The position numbers were made by a program, and so were the translations under genes. Source: Streptomyces sp. 35G-GA-8 (GTDB lineage Bacteria > Actinomycetota > Actinomycetes > Streptomycetales > Streptomycetaceae). Taken from it: a stretch of DNA of 64,000 nt. Below are positions 47,436-59,161 of this stretch, piece by piece; positions within the stretch are counted from its first letter, which is position 1; every line of letters begins with the position of its first letter. Below the pieces are notes generated by a model. That model searched no databases, had not been told where the DNA came from, and saw only the letters and a list, made by a program, of their open reading frames with translations. The stretch covers positions 1-64,000 of the forward strand of contig NZ_JAMHJQ010000021.1 of the NCBI RefSeq assembly GCF_023534745.1, given 5' to 3'.

Positions 47436-48073
47436 AGGTACTTCTTCCTCATCAATGCTTCATCGGTGTCGGCCAGCCAGCGCTGATAGGACGACAGCTT
47501 TCCGAGTACGGAGAGATCCACTTCGTCGGCGAGGCGGGCGAAGTAATCGCCGGGGTCGGATCGCCGTGCCTTCTTCAGTACGTTCGCCAGCACCCGCTTC
47601 GGGTGGGCCGGATGGCCGGGCGCCGGGTTTCCCTGTTCCACGTCGGCGGGTTGCGGATGCGGATGCGCCGACAGATCGGCGGCCGGCTGGACCCGGGTCA
47701 GCGCGGCGCGGTCCGCCAGTACCCACGATTCGGTCATCACCCGGGGGCCGAGCACCACGGGCACCGCCGCCTGCTTCGGCAGCCCGGACAGCGCCTCCAG
47801 CAGCACCTCGGCATCCGGAATCTCCTTGTGGTCCCGGTGAATGAACAGTACGTCGCACCGGTCGGCCAGTTCAGTGGCCGCCTGGAGGAGAACCTTCGGC
47901 TCGGCCGTGCTGTAGACCGCACCCGTCTGGCAGGGAGTGAGCACTTCGGTGGCCTTCAGCGCCCTGGCGTGCAGCGTTTCCTCCAGCTGTCGGATGATCA
48001 GCCGTTCGAGGAAGAGCAGATCGCTCGGGCCCTCGACGAGCAGCCCCAGCCTGAGCAGGCGTACGCGGCTCAC
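47432..48073 (-). CDS. TOPRIM-like DUF4276/RloB-type protein, partner of the AAA ATPase
   Basis: This 213-residue protein begins at a GTG overlapping the ATPase stop by 4 nt. It shows [15 protein letters not shown] (Glu14-Gly15 of the TOPRIM first motif), then [13 protein letters not shown] (79-84), where the usual Asp-x-Asp is His-x-Asp, and MTESWVLAD (113-121), the Glu-x-Trp element of DUF4276. A Lys/Arg-rich C-terminal half ends ALMRKKYL. Such proteins paired with ABC-type AAA ATPases are the nuclease or effector halves of split OLD, RloAB and PARIS-like defence systems. Family placement is by motif recognition only. The altered DxD raises doubt about metal-dependent cleavage. Confidence 0.75.
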   Translation of the reverse strand: MSRVRLLRLGLLVEGPSDLLFLERLIIRQLEETLHARALKATEVLTPCQTGAVYSTAEPKVLLQAATELADRCDVLFIHRDHKEIPDAEVLLEALSGLPKQAAVPVVLGPRVMTESWVLADRAALTRVQPAADLSAHPHPQPADVEQGNPAPGHPAHPKRVLANVLKKARRSDPGDYFARLADEVDLSVLGKLSSYQRWLADTDEALMRKKYL

Positions 48074-49341
48074 GCGATCACCTGCCCCATCGACTCCAAC
48101 AGGCGCTTCACCTGCTCGGCCGTGACCGTATCGCCCGGCTCCTCGTTCGCCACGGGCGTACGGACGGGACGGGCTCGGGTCACGGTCGAGACTCCCGTGC
48201 GTGCCGGGTCGACGTGCGACGCCTGCTCCAGGAGGACCAGGCTTCCCGACGCGTCGTCGCGCAAGGCCGAGAGCAGCACGGGAGAGTGCGTGGTCGCGAT
48301 CAGCTGGCGGAAACCGCGGGTACGGGGGGTCTGCTCGACAAGGTCCGGGAAGTCGTCGACATCCCTGCGCAGCCGCCTCACCAGCTCGGCGATCCGGGTC
48401 GGATGCAGGCCGTTCTCGATCTCCTCGACGGCCAGCAGACCCGCCCGCCGGTCGTCGTACCAGGCGGCCAGCAACGCCAGGACGCGCATCGTGCCGTCGG
48501 AGAGCATCGGCGGGGACGTCCAGCCGGTGTGCCGGAACCGTACGTCGAAGTCGTACTCGCCTCGCCGGTCGTCGAACAGCGGCCTGATCCCGGACGCTTC
48601 CGGGATCAGCGCGGCCAGATCGGCCTCCATGTCACGGAGTTCCCCGGGACCGAGCCGCCCCAGCACGGCCGCGAGATTGCTCCCGTCCTGGAGGAGCGTC
48701 AGCTCGTCGCTGCCGCCGAACGGCCTGCGCATGGCGGCGGGATCGAGCGCGATCCGCTCCCAGGTCTCGATCTCGCGGAGGAGATGCGAGAGCAGCGCCG
48801 TCGTCCCCTCGGTCGCGGGCACCTTGTCCTTGAGGGACACCCAGTCGGTCCCGGTGGTCTCCACGAACGACTTCCCGGCGGTGACGAGCGCGGCACGCAG
48901 GGACCGCGGGAGCTCCAGACGGTCCATCCAGTCCGTCTCCGCGAGACTGCTCACCCACACCCCGCTGCGCCCACGGCGGACCGTGGCCTTCACGGGTCCG
49001 GACGGTTCCCCCTCGCGGTCCACCACCAGCCGTACGACCAGCGGGAGCGGCCCATGGGCACTCGGCGTGATCATGCCGATCTTGATGGTCAGCTCGGATG
49101 TCGTGTACGCACCACTCGGCCCGTCGGCGTGATGGAAGAGATCCCGCGCCGCAAGCCGGGGGTTGTCGCCGTCGAAGACCCTGGGGAGACCCATGGTGAC
49201 CGTGCGCCGGACGAAGTCCAGGGCGTCCAGGAGGTTCGACTTGCCCGCGCCGTTGACGCCCATGAGCACGGTGCAGGGCCGCACGTCCAGGCCGAAGCCG
49301 ACGAACGACTTGAAGCCGTCGATCTCGATACGTGTGATCAC
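48070..49341 (-). CDS. AAA/ABC-type ATPase of a two-gene TOPRIM cassette
   Basis: The GTG at 49341 follows AAGGAGGTGA at 7 nt and gives 423 residues. The RecF/SMC-like ATPase opens ITRIEIDGFKSFVGFGLDV, with Walker A GVNGAGKSN (28-36). Late motifs are the ABC signature LSDGT (280-284), Walker B GLLAVEEIEN (301-310) with Glu-Glu, and the H-loop IATTHSP (His352). This is the AAA_21/AAA_15 layout found beside TOPRIM nucleases in defence modules. The fused OLD architecture is split here: the TOPRIM part is the next gene, overlapping by 4 nt (GTGA). It lies 98 nt after an 80-residue gene, behind palindromes and a hairpin. Confidence 0.85.
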   Translation of the reverse strand: MITRIEIDGFKSFVGFGLDVRPCTVLMGVNGAGKSNLLDALDFVRRTVTMGLPRVFDGDNPRLAARDLFHHADGPSGAYTTSELTIKIGMITPSAHGPLPLVVRLVVDREGEPSGPVKATVRRGRSGVWVSSLAETDWMDRLELPRSLRAALVTAGKSFVETTGTDWVSLKDKVPATEGTTALLSHLLREIETWERIALDPAAMRRPFGGSDELTLLQDGSNLAAVLGRLGPGELRDMEADLAALIPEASGIRPLFDDRRGEYDFDVRFRHTGWTSPPMLSDGTMRVLALLAAWYDDRRAGLLAVEEIENGLHPTRIAELVRRLRRDVDDFPDLVEQTPRTRGFRQLIATTHSPVLLSALRDDASGSLVLLEQASHVDPARTGVSTVTRARPVRTPVANEEPGDTVTAEQVKRLLESMGQVIA

Positions 49342-49355
49342 CAGGTCACCTCCTT

Positions 49356-49401
49356 CCGTCGCGACGGTGACAACGACAGCGGTGGTACGCCGCGGCGTAC
49401 C
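49356..49401. promoter_or_regulatory. Two perfect palindromes upstream of the ATPase cassette
   Basis: GGTACGCCGCGGCGTACC (49384-49401) is an 18-nt perfect palindrome, and CCGTCGCGACGG (49356-49367) is a 12-nt one, both within 60 nt upstream of the ATPase start. These are good operator candidates for cassette control. Confidence 0.5.
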
Positions 49402-49433
49402 GCCGGGGAGCCCGCCCTGCGCGGGTCCCCGGC
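49402..49433 (-). terminator. Hairpin after the 80-residue gene, before the ATPase cassette
   Basis: GCCGGGGA-G-CCCGC pairs with GCGGGTCCCCGGC, a 13-bp stem with one bulged G and a 5-nt loop, starting 6 nt after the stop of the 80-residue gene. It may terminate the gatCA transcript, leaving the cassette and gatB to their own promoter. Confidence 0.65.
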
Positions 49434-49439
49434 AGCCGG

Positions 49440-49682
49440 TCAGCCCAGCAGAACGTCGTCGTCGCCCAGGCGCTTCAGCTCGCGCAGGAGCAGAGCGACG
49501 CCCGTGACGATGGCGGCGGCGGAGACGACCGCGTCGACCAGCCGGAGCGTGTCGTGGTCCTTGCGGGCCGTTCTGGCCTGCTTGACGACGCTGATCGCGC
49601 CGAACGCGGTGGTTCCGATCGACAGATACGTGCCGGTCTTGGACTTCTTGAAGCCCTTGGCCTTGCTCATTGCACTGGTCAT
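49440..49682 (-). CDS. 80-residue membrane-associated protein coupled to gatA
   Basis: The ATG at 49682 overlaps the gatA stop by 4 nt (ATGA). The product begins [20 protein letters not shown], then has two hydrophobic stretches ([14 protein letters not shown] and [19 protein letters not shown]) around a basic loop, ending [13 protein letters not shown] recall a similar small protein (SCO5500) between gatA and gatB in S. coelicolor, so it seems a native part of the locus. Function is unknown. The internal ATG five codons in is an alternative start. Confidence 0.8.
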   Translation of the reverse strand: MTSAMSKAKGFKKSKTGTYLSIGTTAFGAISVVKQARTARKDHDTLRLVDAVVSAAAIVTGVALLLRELKRLGDDDVLLG

Positions 49683-51190
49683 AGTGACGGAGCCTCCTCA
49701 AGCAGCGGGTGGCCCCACTTTTCCACGAAGGCCGCCTCGACGGCGGCACCGACCTTGTAGAGCCGGTCGTCCTTCATGGCGGGGGCGATGATCTGCAGTC
49801 CGACCGGGAGGCCGTCCTCCGGTGCGAGGCCGCAGGGCAGCGACATGGCGGCGTTGCCGGCCAGGTTGGTCGGGATGGTGCACAGGTCCGCGAGATACAT
49901 CGCCATCGGGTCGTCGGCGCGCTCGCCGATCGGGAAGGCGGTGGTCGGGGTCGTCGGCGAGACGATCACGTCGACCTGCTCGAACGCCTTCTCGAAGTCC
50001 CGGGTGATGAGTGTGCGGACCTTCTGTGCCGAGCCGTAGTACGCGTCGTAGTAGCCCGAGCTGAGCGCGTACGTACCGAGCATGATGCGGCGCTTCACCT
50101 CGTCGCCGAAGCCGGCCTCACGGGTGAGGGCCGTGACGTCCTCGGCGGACCTCGTGCCGTCGTCGCCGACCCGCAGGCCGTAGCGCATGGCGTCGAAGCG
50201 TGCGAGGTTCGAGGAGCACTCGGACGGCGCGATCAGGTAGTAGGCGGCGAGGCCGAGGTCGAAGGACGGGCAGTCCAGCTCGACGATCTCGGCGCCGAGA
50301 CCCTTGAGCAGTTCGACGGACTCGTCGAAGCGCTGGACGACACCGGCCTGGTAGCCCTCGCCGCGGAACTGCTTGACGACCCCGATGCGCATCCCGTCGA
50401 CCGAGCCGTTGCGGGCCGCCTCGACGACCGGCGGGACCGGCGCGTCGATGGAGGTCGAGTCGAGCGGGTCGTGGCCGGCGATCGCCTCGTGCAGCAGGGC
50501 CGCGTCCAGGACCGTACGGGCGCAGGGGCCGCCCTGGTCGAGGGAGGACGAGAAGGCGACCATGCCGTAGCGGGAGACCCCGCCGTAGGTCGGCTTCACG
50601 CCGACCGTGCCGGTCAGCGCGGCGGGCTGGCGGATGGAGCCGCCGGTGTCCGTGCCGATGGCCAGCGGCGCCTGGTACGAGGCGAGCGAGGCGGACGAGC
50701 CGCCGCCGGAGCCGCCGGGCACCCGGGTCAGGTCCCAGGGGTTGCCGGTGGTGCCGTACGCGCTGTTCTCCGTGGAGGACCCCATGGCGAACTCGTCCAT
50801 GTTGGTCTTGCCCAGGATGATGACGTCGGCCGCCTTGAGCTTCTTCGTGAGCGTCGCGTCGTAGGGCGGGATCCAGCCTTCGAGGATCTTGGAACCGACG
50901 GTGGTCGGCACGCCCTCGGTGGTGAAGATGTCCTTGAGCGCGAGCGGGACACCGGCCAGCGGCCCGAGCTTCTCGCCCGCCGCCCGCTTCGCGTCCACGG
51001 CACGGGCCTGGGCCAGCGCGCCCTCGCGGTCGACATGGAGGAAGGCGTGGACCTTCTCGTCGACGGCCTCGATCCTGGCGAGATGGGCCTCGGTGACCTC
51101 GACGGCCGTGAGTTCGCCCGAGGCGATCTTCGCGGCGATCTCGGCGGCGGTGAGCTTGACGCAGTTCTCGATCTTGCTGTTGACCGTCAT
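49679..51190 (-). CDS. gatA: Asp-tRNA(Asn)/Glu-tRNA(Gln) amidotransferase subunit A
   Basis: This 503-residue amidase-signature protein liberates ammonia from glutamine for GatB. The Ser-cisSer-Lys triad lies in [14 protein letters not shown] (Lys), [14 protein letters not shown] (cis-Ser) and [16 protein letters not shown] (nucleophile Ser). It also carries [20 protein letters not shown] and [14 protein letters not shown], characteristic of GatA. It starts just after gatC (5 nt between) and is followed with 4-nt overlap by an 80-residue gene. Length is typical. Confidence 0.97.
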   Translation of the reverse strand: MTVNSKIENCVKLTAAEIAAKIASGELTAVEVTEAHLARIEAVDEKVHAFLHVDREGALAQARAVDAKRAAGEKLGPLAGVPLALKDIFTTEGVPTTVGSKILEGWIPPYDATLTKKLKAADVIILGKTNMDEFAMGSSTENSAYGTTGNPWDLTRVPGGSGGGSSASLASYQAPLAIGTDTGGSIRQPAALTGTVGVKPTYGGVSRYGMVAFSSSLDQGGPCARTVLDAALLHEAIAGHDPLDSTSIDAPVPPVVEAARNGSVDGMRIGVVKQFRGEGYQAGVVQRFDESVELLKGLGAEIVELDCPSFDLGLAAYYLIAPSECSSNLARFDAMRYGLRVGDDGTRSAEDVTALTREAGFGDEVKRRIMLGTYALSSGYYDAYYGSAQKVRTLITRDFEKAFEQVDVIVSPTTPTTAFPIGERADDPMAMYLADLCTIPTNLAGNAAMSLPCGLAPEDGLPVGLQIIAPAMKDDRLYKVGAAVEAAFVEKWGHPLLEEAPSL

Positions 51191-51195
51191 GGCTG

Positions 51196-51492
51196 TTAGT
51201 CCTCCCCCAGGATCTGCGGCACCTTGAAACGCTGCTGCTCCTGGGCAGGGGCGCCGGAGAGCGCCTGCTCGGGGGTGAGCGAAGGACGGACCTCGTCCGC
51301 GCGCATGACATTGGTCAGCGGCAGCGGGTGGGAGGTCGGCGGTACGTCTTGGTCGGCTACCTCGGATACGCGGGCGACCGCGCCGATGATGTCGTCGAGC
51401 TGTCCGGCGAAGTGATCGAGCTCTTCGGCCTTCAGCTCCAGACGCGCCAGCCGGGCGAGGTGGGCGACCTCCTCGCGCGTAATGCCAGGCAT
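51196..51492 (-). CDS. gatC: Asp-tRNA(Asn)/Glu-tRNA(Gln) amidotransferase subunit C
   Basis: The 98-residue GatC stabilises the GatA-GatB complex. It begins [20 protein letters not shown], the conserved helix, and ends [10 protein letters not shown], the typical C-terminus that wraps GatA. It leads the gat gene group; gatA follows after 5 nt. The 213-nt gap upstream holds only a hairpin and GC-rich repeats. Confidence 0.96.
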   Translation of the reverse strand: MPGITREEVAHLARLARLELKAEELDHFAGQLDDIIGAVARVSEVADQDVPPTSHPLPLTNVMRADEVRPSLTPEQALSGAPAQEQQRFKVPQILGED

Positions 51493-51581
51493 GCAGCGAT
51501 CCTCAGGGGTGAGTGTGATTGGTTTTCGCCCAATCCTATGGGGCCGGACGCCCTGGCCACGAAACGGTTTGCCCTCGCCCC

Positions 51582-51600
51582 GTTCCAGGGCCCCTGGAAC
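51582..51600 (-). terminator. Hairpin downstream of the RmdB-like gene
   Basis: GTTCCAGGG-C-CCCTGGAAC is a perfect inverted repeat. A second, weaker GGCCCCGGGAA/TCCCGTCCCGGGG arrangement follows at 51610-51638. They lie between the RmdB-like stop (51706) and gatC. Confidence 0.5.
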
Positions 51601-51705
51601 CCCGTTCCAAGGGCCCCGGGAATCCCGTCCCGGGGACCCTCGCCCTCACCGCGGCCCGCCCTCACGCACCCCGCCCTCGTCAGCGGGCGGCCGGCCCGGC
51701 GGCCG

Positions 51706-53841
51706 TCACTGGACCACCTGGCCCGACTGTTCCCTGGCGCGCTCGACGGCCAGCCGGCGCACGCGCGCCGCCTCCAGCTCCGACGGGCGCTGCCAGCCGC
51801 GCTCGCCCCTGGCCAGCAGCCAGGCCGTCGCCTCGTGCGGCGGCATCGCTGCGGCCACCAGCCAGCCCTGTACCGCGTCACAGCCCAGATCCCGCAGCCG
51901 CTCCCATGTCTCGTCGTCCTCGACGCCCTCCGCGACCACCAGCAGGCCCAGTGAGTGCGCCAGATCGACCGTGCAGCGGACGATCTCCGCGTCCTCGGTG
52001 TCGACGGCGAGCCTGGCCACGAAGGAGCGGTCGATCTTCAGCTCGCTGACGGGCAGCCGCCGCAGATGCACCAGGGAGGAGTAGCCCGTACCGAAGTCGT
52101 CGAGGGACATCTTGACGCCGTGCCCGGTCAGCCCCGCGAGCGTGTCGGCCGCCCGCTGGGGGTCCTCCAGCAGGACGTGTTCCGTTATCTCCAGCTGAAG
52201 GGAGCCGGCCGGTACGCCGTGTCTGGCCAGCCGGGCCGCCACCGCGCCCGCGAAACCGGGGGTGTGCACATCGCGCGGGGAGACATTGACCGCGACCGGC
52301 ACCATCAGGCCCTGGGACCGCCAGCGGGCGACCTGGGCGAGCGCCATCTCCAGTACGTATTCGGTGAGATGAGGCATCAGACCGGAGGACTCGGCGATCG
52401 CGATGAAGTCGTCGGGAGGGACCCGGCCGCGCTCCGGGTGCACCCAGCGCACCAGCGCCTCCAGCCCGGCGACCTGGCCGTCGAAGCGGACCTTGGGCTG
52501 GTAGTGCAGCTCCACCTCGCCGGCGTCCAGCGCGCGGCGCAGATCGCCCAGCAGACCCAGGCGGTCCGGGGTGTTGGAGTCCCGCTTGGACTCGTAGACC
52601 TCGACGCCCGTACGGTCCCGCTTCGCCTGGTACATCGCGACGTCCGCGCGCCGCAGCAGTCCTTCGGCGTCCATCGCGTGCTCGGGATAGACGGCGACTC
52701 CGGCGCTCGCCTCCAGGACGAGCGTCAGCCCGTCGAGGTCCAGCGGCGAGGACAGCTCGGCCACCAGATGGCGGGCGACCCGCTGGGCGCTGGTCGTCGA
52801 GTCGCAGGTCGGCAGCAGCACCGCGAACTCGTCGCCGCCGAGCCGCGCGGCCTCGGCTCCGCGTGGCAGGGCGAGCCGGAGCCGGTCGGCTATCTGCAAC
52901 AGCAACCGGTCTCCCGCGAGGTGACCGAGCGTGTCATTGACCGAGCGGAAGCGGTCGAGGTCGATCAGGACCAGTCCGGCCCTGGCGCCCAGACCCTCCG
53001 CCTCCTCCAGCGCCGCCCAGGTGCGCTCCAGCAGCCACTGCCGGTTGGGCAGTTTGGTGAGCGGGTCGCGCAGCTGCTCCTCGGCCCGTGCCCGGGCGAT
53101 CCAGAGCGTGGAGTCGAGGGCGATCAGCGGGATCGCGAAGAGCGGCAGCAGGACCGGCAGGGACACCGCGACCACACAGATAAGCGGCGCGATACCGAGC
53201 AGGGCGACCGCGACGAGACCCTGCCGGTACAGGGCCGTTCGGGCGACGGTCGGCAGTCCGCCGCTCTGCGGGGAGAGCGCGTACCAGAGCAGCACCCGGG
53301 TGACCACGAGATGGGCCGCGGCGGCCAGCACGATTTCCACAACGCCGGCGAACCCCCAGTCGAGCGGCTGCCAGGGGCGCTCGACGGTGGGAACCACACC
53401 GAACAGCGCGAGCACGAGCGCGGCGGCGCCGATTCCCAGCATGTCCGCCGCGCCGTGCAGCACACCCAGCCGCCAGCGGTGTCTGCGGGCCACCCCGACC
53501 AGCACCACGACAGCCAGCGAGACCAGTCCGGCCGCCACCCAGCCGTAGAGCAGCAGGACGGCCAGGGTGAGGGCGGCGCCGGAGCCCGTGCCGCCCCACC
53601 AGCGGTCCCGGCCGAGGGCGACCAGATGGCCCACGATGATGCCGGTCAGCACGGCCAGGGCCCATCCCTCGGTGCCACCGGGGAAGAGCGCGTGGCCGTC
53701 GCGCACCGTATGGACCAGTCCCGTCGCCAGGACGACGACAGCGAATCCCACCACAAGAGCGGGCGTCCTGGACGCAAGGCCCGCAATTCGCGCGAATCCG
53801 CGCGGGGGTGAGACCGGGGCGGCGCTCTCGGTCGGTTTCAT
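51706..53841 (-). CDS. rmdB: Membrane GGDEF-EAL c-di-GMP enzyme (RmdB-like)
   Basis: The ATG at 53841 (AGAGGG upstream) gives 711 residues. About seven hydrophobic segments (roughly 30-245) precede GGDEF and EAL domains with no PAS between. RLGGDEFAVLLP is intact but the inhibitory RxxD site is absent (RGAE). EAL motifs are complete: LEALVRW, VNVSPRD, LQLEITEH, SLDDFGTGYSS, LKIDRSF and VVAEGVED, so phosphodiesterase activity is expected. In S. coelicolor I recall RmdB (SCO5495) as a phosphodiesterase next to ligA controlling aerial hypha formation; the location here agrees. The symbol is by synteny. Confidence 0.88.
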   Translation of the reverse strand: MKPTESAAPVSPPRGFARIAGLASRTPALVVGFAVVVLATGLVHTVRDGHALFPGGTEGWALAVLTGIIVGHLVALGRDRWWGGTGSGAALTLAVLLLYGWVAAGLVSLAVVVLVGVARRHRWRLGVLHGAADMLGIGAAALVLALFGVVPTVERPWQPLDWGFAGVVEIVLAAAAHLVVTRVLLWYALSPQSGGLPTVARTALYRQGLVAVALLGIAPLICVVAVSLPVLLPLFAIPLIALDSTLWIARARAEEQLRDPLTKLPNRQWLLERTWAALEEAEGLGARAGLVLIDLDRFRSVNDTLGHLAGDRLLLQIADRLRLALPRGAEAARLGGDEFAVLLPTCDSTTSAQRVARHLVAELSSPLDLDGLTLVLEASAGVAVYPEHAMDAEGLLRRADVAMYQAKRDRTGVEVYESKRDSNTPDRLGLLGDLRRALDAGEVELHYQPKVRFDGQVAGLEALVRWVHPERGRVPPDDFIAIAESSGLMPHLTEYVLEMALAQVARWRSQGLMVPVAVNVSPRDVHTPGFAGAVAARLARHGVPAGSLQLEITEHVLLEDPQRAADTLAGLTGHGVKMSLDDFGTGYSSLVHLRRLPVSELKIDRSFVARLAVDTEDAEIVRCTVDLAHSLGLLVVAEGVEDDETWERLRDLGCDAVQGWLVAAAMPPHEATAWLLARGERGWQRPSELEAARVRRLAVERAREQSGQVVQ

Positions 53842-54102
53842 TCCCGTCCCTCTCACAGCCGGCGAAGCCGATGCCACGCGATGTCACGTTGTCATGCACA
53901 CACGGCCGGAATCACACCACTCAGCCGTTCACGACAGGCGCACCTCTCAACAGTAGGCCGCTGAACGCTCCGACGGGCAGCGCTCTACAGCTGTTGCCCG
54001 AATGCGACCTGCCCATCCTTATCCATCTGGTATGCGCCGAACGGGTGAGCTTGCGGCCCGAATTGGACGGGGTGGGACTCCGCTTTCCGGGGGATTGTCG
54101 CG

Positions 54103-57397
<3,295 letters not shown>

Positions 57398-57401
<4 letters not shown>

Positions 57402-58087
57402 CGGCCCGGCCGTACGGTCACGTCGTCGATCCGCGCGTCGCGCGGCAGGTCCAGCGCCGCCAGGATCGTCGACGCCACGGACCCTGGGTCGATCCAGCGG
57501 GCGGCGTCGTACTCCTTGCCCTCCTGCTGGTGGACCTTGGCCTGCATGGGGCTCGCCGTGCGGCCCGGGTAGACGGAGGTCACCCGCAGCCCGTTCGCCC
57601 GCTCCTCCTCGCGCAGCGCGTCGGCGAGTGCCTTGAGGCCGTGCTTGGACGCGGCGTACGCCCCCCACTCGGCGTGCGCGCTGAGCCCGGCGCCCGAGTT
57701 GACGAAGATCACCTGGCCGTGCGAGACCCGGAGTTGGGGCAGCAGGTGCCGGGTCAGCTCGGCGGGGGCGACCAGGTTCACATTCAGCTGGTGGTGCCAG
57801 CTCTTGGGGGTCAGGTCCCCGATCGCGCCCAGATCGACGACGCCCGCGATGTGCAGCAGCGAGTCGAGCCGGTCGGGCAGCGACTGCTGGGCCAGCGCCC
57901 AGGAGAGCCGGTCCGGGTTGGCGAGGTCGCCGACGAGGGTGCGGGCGCCGGGGAAGGCCGAGGCCAGTTCCCCGGCGCGGCCGGCGTCACGGGCGAACAG
58001 GATCAGGTCGTCGCCGCGCTCGTGCAGCCGGCGCGCGACGGCGGCGCCGATGCCGGAGCCCGCACCGGTGATCAGATGGGTAGCCAT
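57398..58087 (-). CDS. Short-chain dehydrogenase/reductase
   Basis: The 229-residue SDR has the cofactor motif LITGAGSGIGAAVARRL (residues 5-21), Asp in VGDLANPD, the Asn-Ala-Gly equivalent LLHIAGVVDLG, and a catalytic Ser-Tyr-Lys set: IFVNSGAGLS and WGAYAASKHGLKALADALREE. It reduces or oxidises an unknown alcohol/ketone with NAD(P). Its stop overlaps the MetE-like gene start by 4 nt (GTGA), beginning a coupled chain that runs into ligA. Confidence 0.93.
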
Positions 58088-58116
58088 GCGGTCATGGTCG
58101 CATCACCGCGCCCCGA

Positions 58117-58656
58117 TCACTGAACGCCCGCGGACTCCTCCAGATAAGCGAGCGCGCTCACCCCGTCCTCGGCGAAGAACACCAGGTCGGTGAGGGGGAG
58201 CGGCAGGAAGCCGTCCTCGTCCATCCGCCGGAACTGCTGCTTGAGTCCATCGTAGAAACCGGCCGTGTTGAGCAGCACCACGGGCTTGGAGTGCAGGCCG
58301 TGCTTCTTGAGCTCCAGGATCTCGGTGGCCTCGTCCAGCGTCCCCGTACCACCGACCATGATCACGACCGCGTCGGACTTGGCGAGCAGCAGGGCCTTGC
58401 GCTCGGCGAGGTCCTTGGCGACCACCATCTCGTCGGAGTCCGGGCGTGCCACGCCGCTGAGGAAGTCCACGGAGACCCCGACCAGCCGCCCGCCCGTCTC
58501 CCGCACACCGTCCGCGACCACCTTCATCAGCCCGCTGTCGGAGCCGCCCCATACGAGGGTGTGGCCGCCCTTGCCGATCAGTTCGGCGAATTCACGGGCG
58601 GGGCGGGTGTAGCGCTCGGGGAGATCGGCGGCGGAGAGAAAGACACAGATATTCAT
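58117..58656 (-). CDS. LOG family protein (cytokinin riboside monophosphate phosphoribohydrolase-like)
   Basis: The ATG at 58656 gives 179 residues beginning MNICVFLSAADLPERY. The Rossmann-like LOG family shows GHTLVWGGSDSGLMKVVADGV, the ARP/DSDEMVVAKDLAERKALLLAKSDA stretch (Arg and Met signature) and VGGTGTLDEATEIL, a variant of the P-G-G-x-G-T-x-x-E catalytic motif with Val for Pro. LOG enzymes release free base from nucleoside 5'-monophosphates; the natural substrate in Streptomyces is often unclear. It is 29 nt upstream of the SDR gene and so may lead that transcript. Confidence 0.9.
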   Translation of the reverse strand: MNICVFLSAADLPERYTRPAREFAELIGKGGHTLVWGGSDSGLMKVVADGVRETGGRLVGVSVDFLSGVARPDSDEMVVAKDLAERKALLLAKSDAVVIMVGGTGTLDEATEILELKKHGLHSKPVVLLNTAGFYDGLKQQFRRMDEDGFLPLPLTDLVFFAEDGVSALAYLEESAGVQ

Positions 58657-58775
58657 GAGGCAACGGTACGGGCGGGAAGAACACGCCATGGCTCGTTGCT
58701 GATCCCGTAGAGGGACCGCGCGTCGACGACGCGGTGGAACCGGCCGTACTTCCGAAGGCGAAGGGGCAGATCGTC

Positions 58776-59105
58776 ATGACCGCAGGACACACCATCACCG
58801 TCGAGCAGGGCACCGAGCATGTACGTGTGGTGAGCGACGGACAGATCGTCGCGGAGAGCCGCAGGCCGCTGCTCCTGCGCGAGACCGGCTGTCCGGTCCG
58901 CTACTACCTCCCGCCCGAGGACGTGCGCACGGATCTGCTGACGCGCTCCGACACCACCACCCACTGCCCGTTCAAGGGCGACGCCTCGTACTGGTCGCTG
59001 CCGGGCGCGCCGGACGCCGTCTGGGCGTACCCCACGCCCAAGGCCGAAGTCGCCCAGGTCAAGGACCACTTCTGCTTCTACGACACGGAGGTCGTCGCGG
59101 CCTGA
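58776..59105 (+). CDS. DUF427 domain protein
   Basis: The ATG at 58776 (GAAGGGG 8 nt upstream) gives 109 residues with the complete DUF427 fold: ITVEQGTEHVRVVSDGQIVAES, ETGCPVRYYLPPEDV, THCPFKGDASYWSL and the terminal VKDHFCFYDTEVV. Such proteins are frequent in actinobacteria, have a beta-tent fold and no established biochemical role. It is divergent from the LOG gene and 56 nt upstream of a hydrolase gene on the same strand. Confidence 0.92.
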   Translation: MTAGHTITVEQGTEHVRVVSDGQIVAESRRPLLLRETGCPVRYYLPPEDVRTDLLTRSDTTTHCPFKGDASYWSLPGAPDAVWAYPTPKAEVAQVKDHFCFYDTEVVAA

Positions 59106-59161
59106 GAAAAAACTTCCGCCGCGAGCGATGAGTTGCGCCGGGCACGCGGGTCTGAGTCGGT

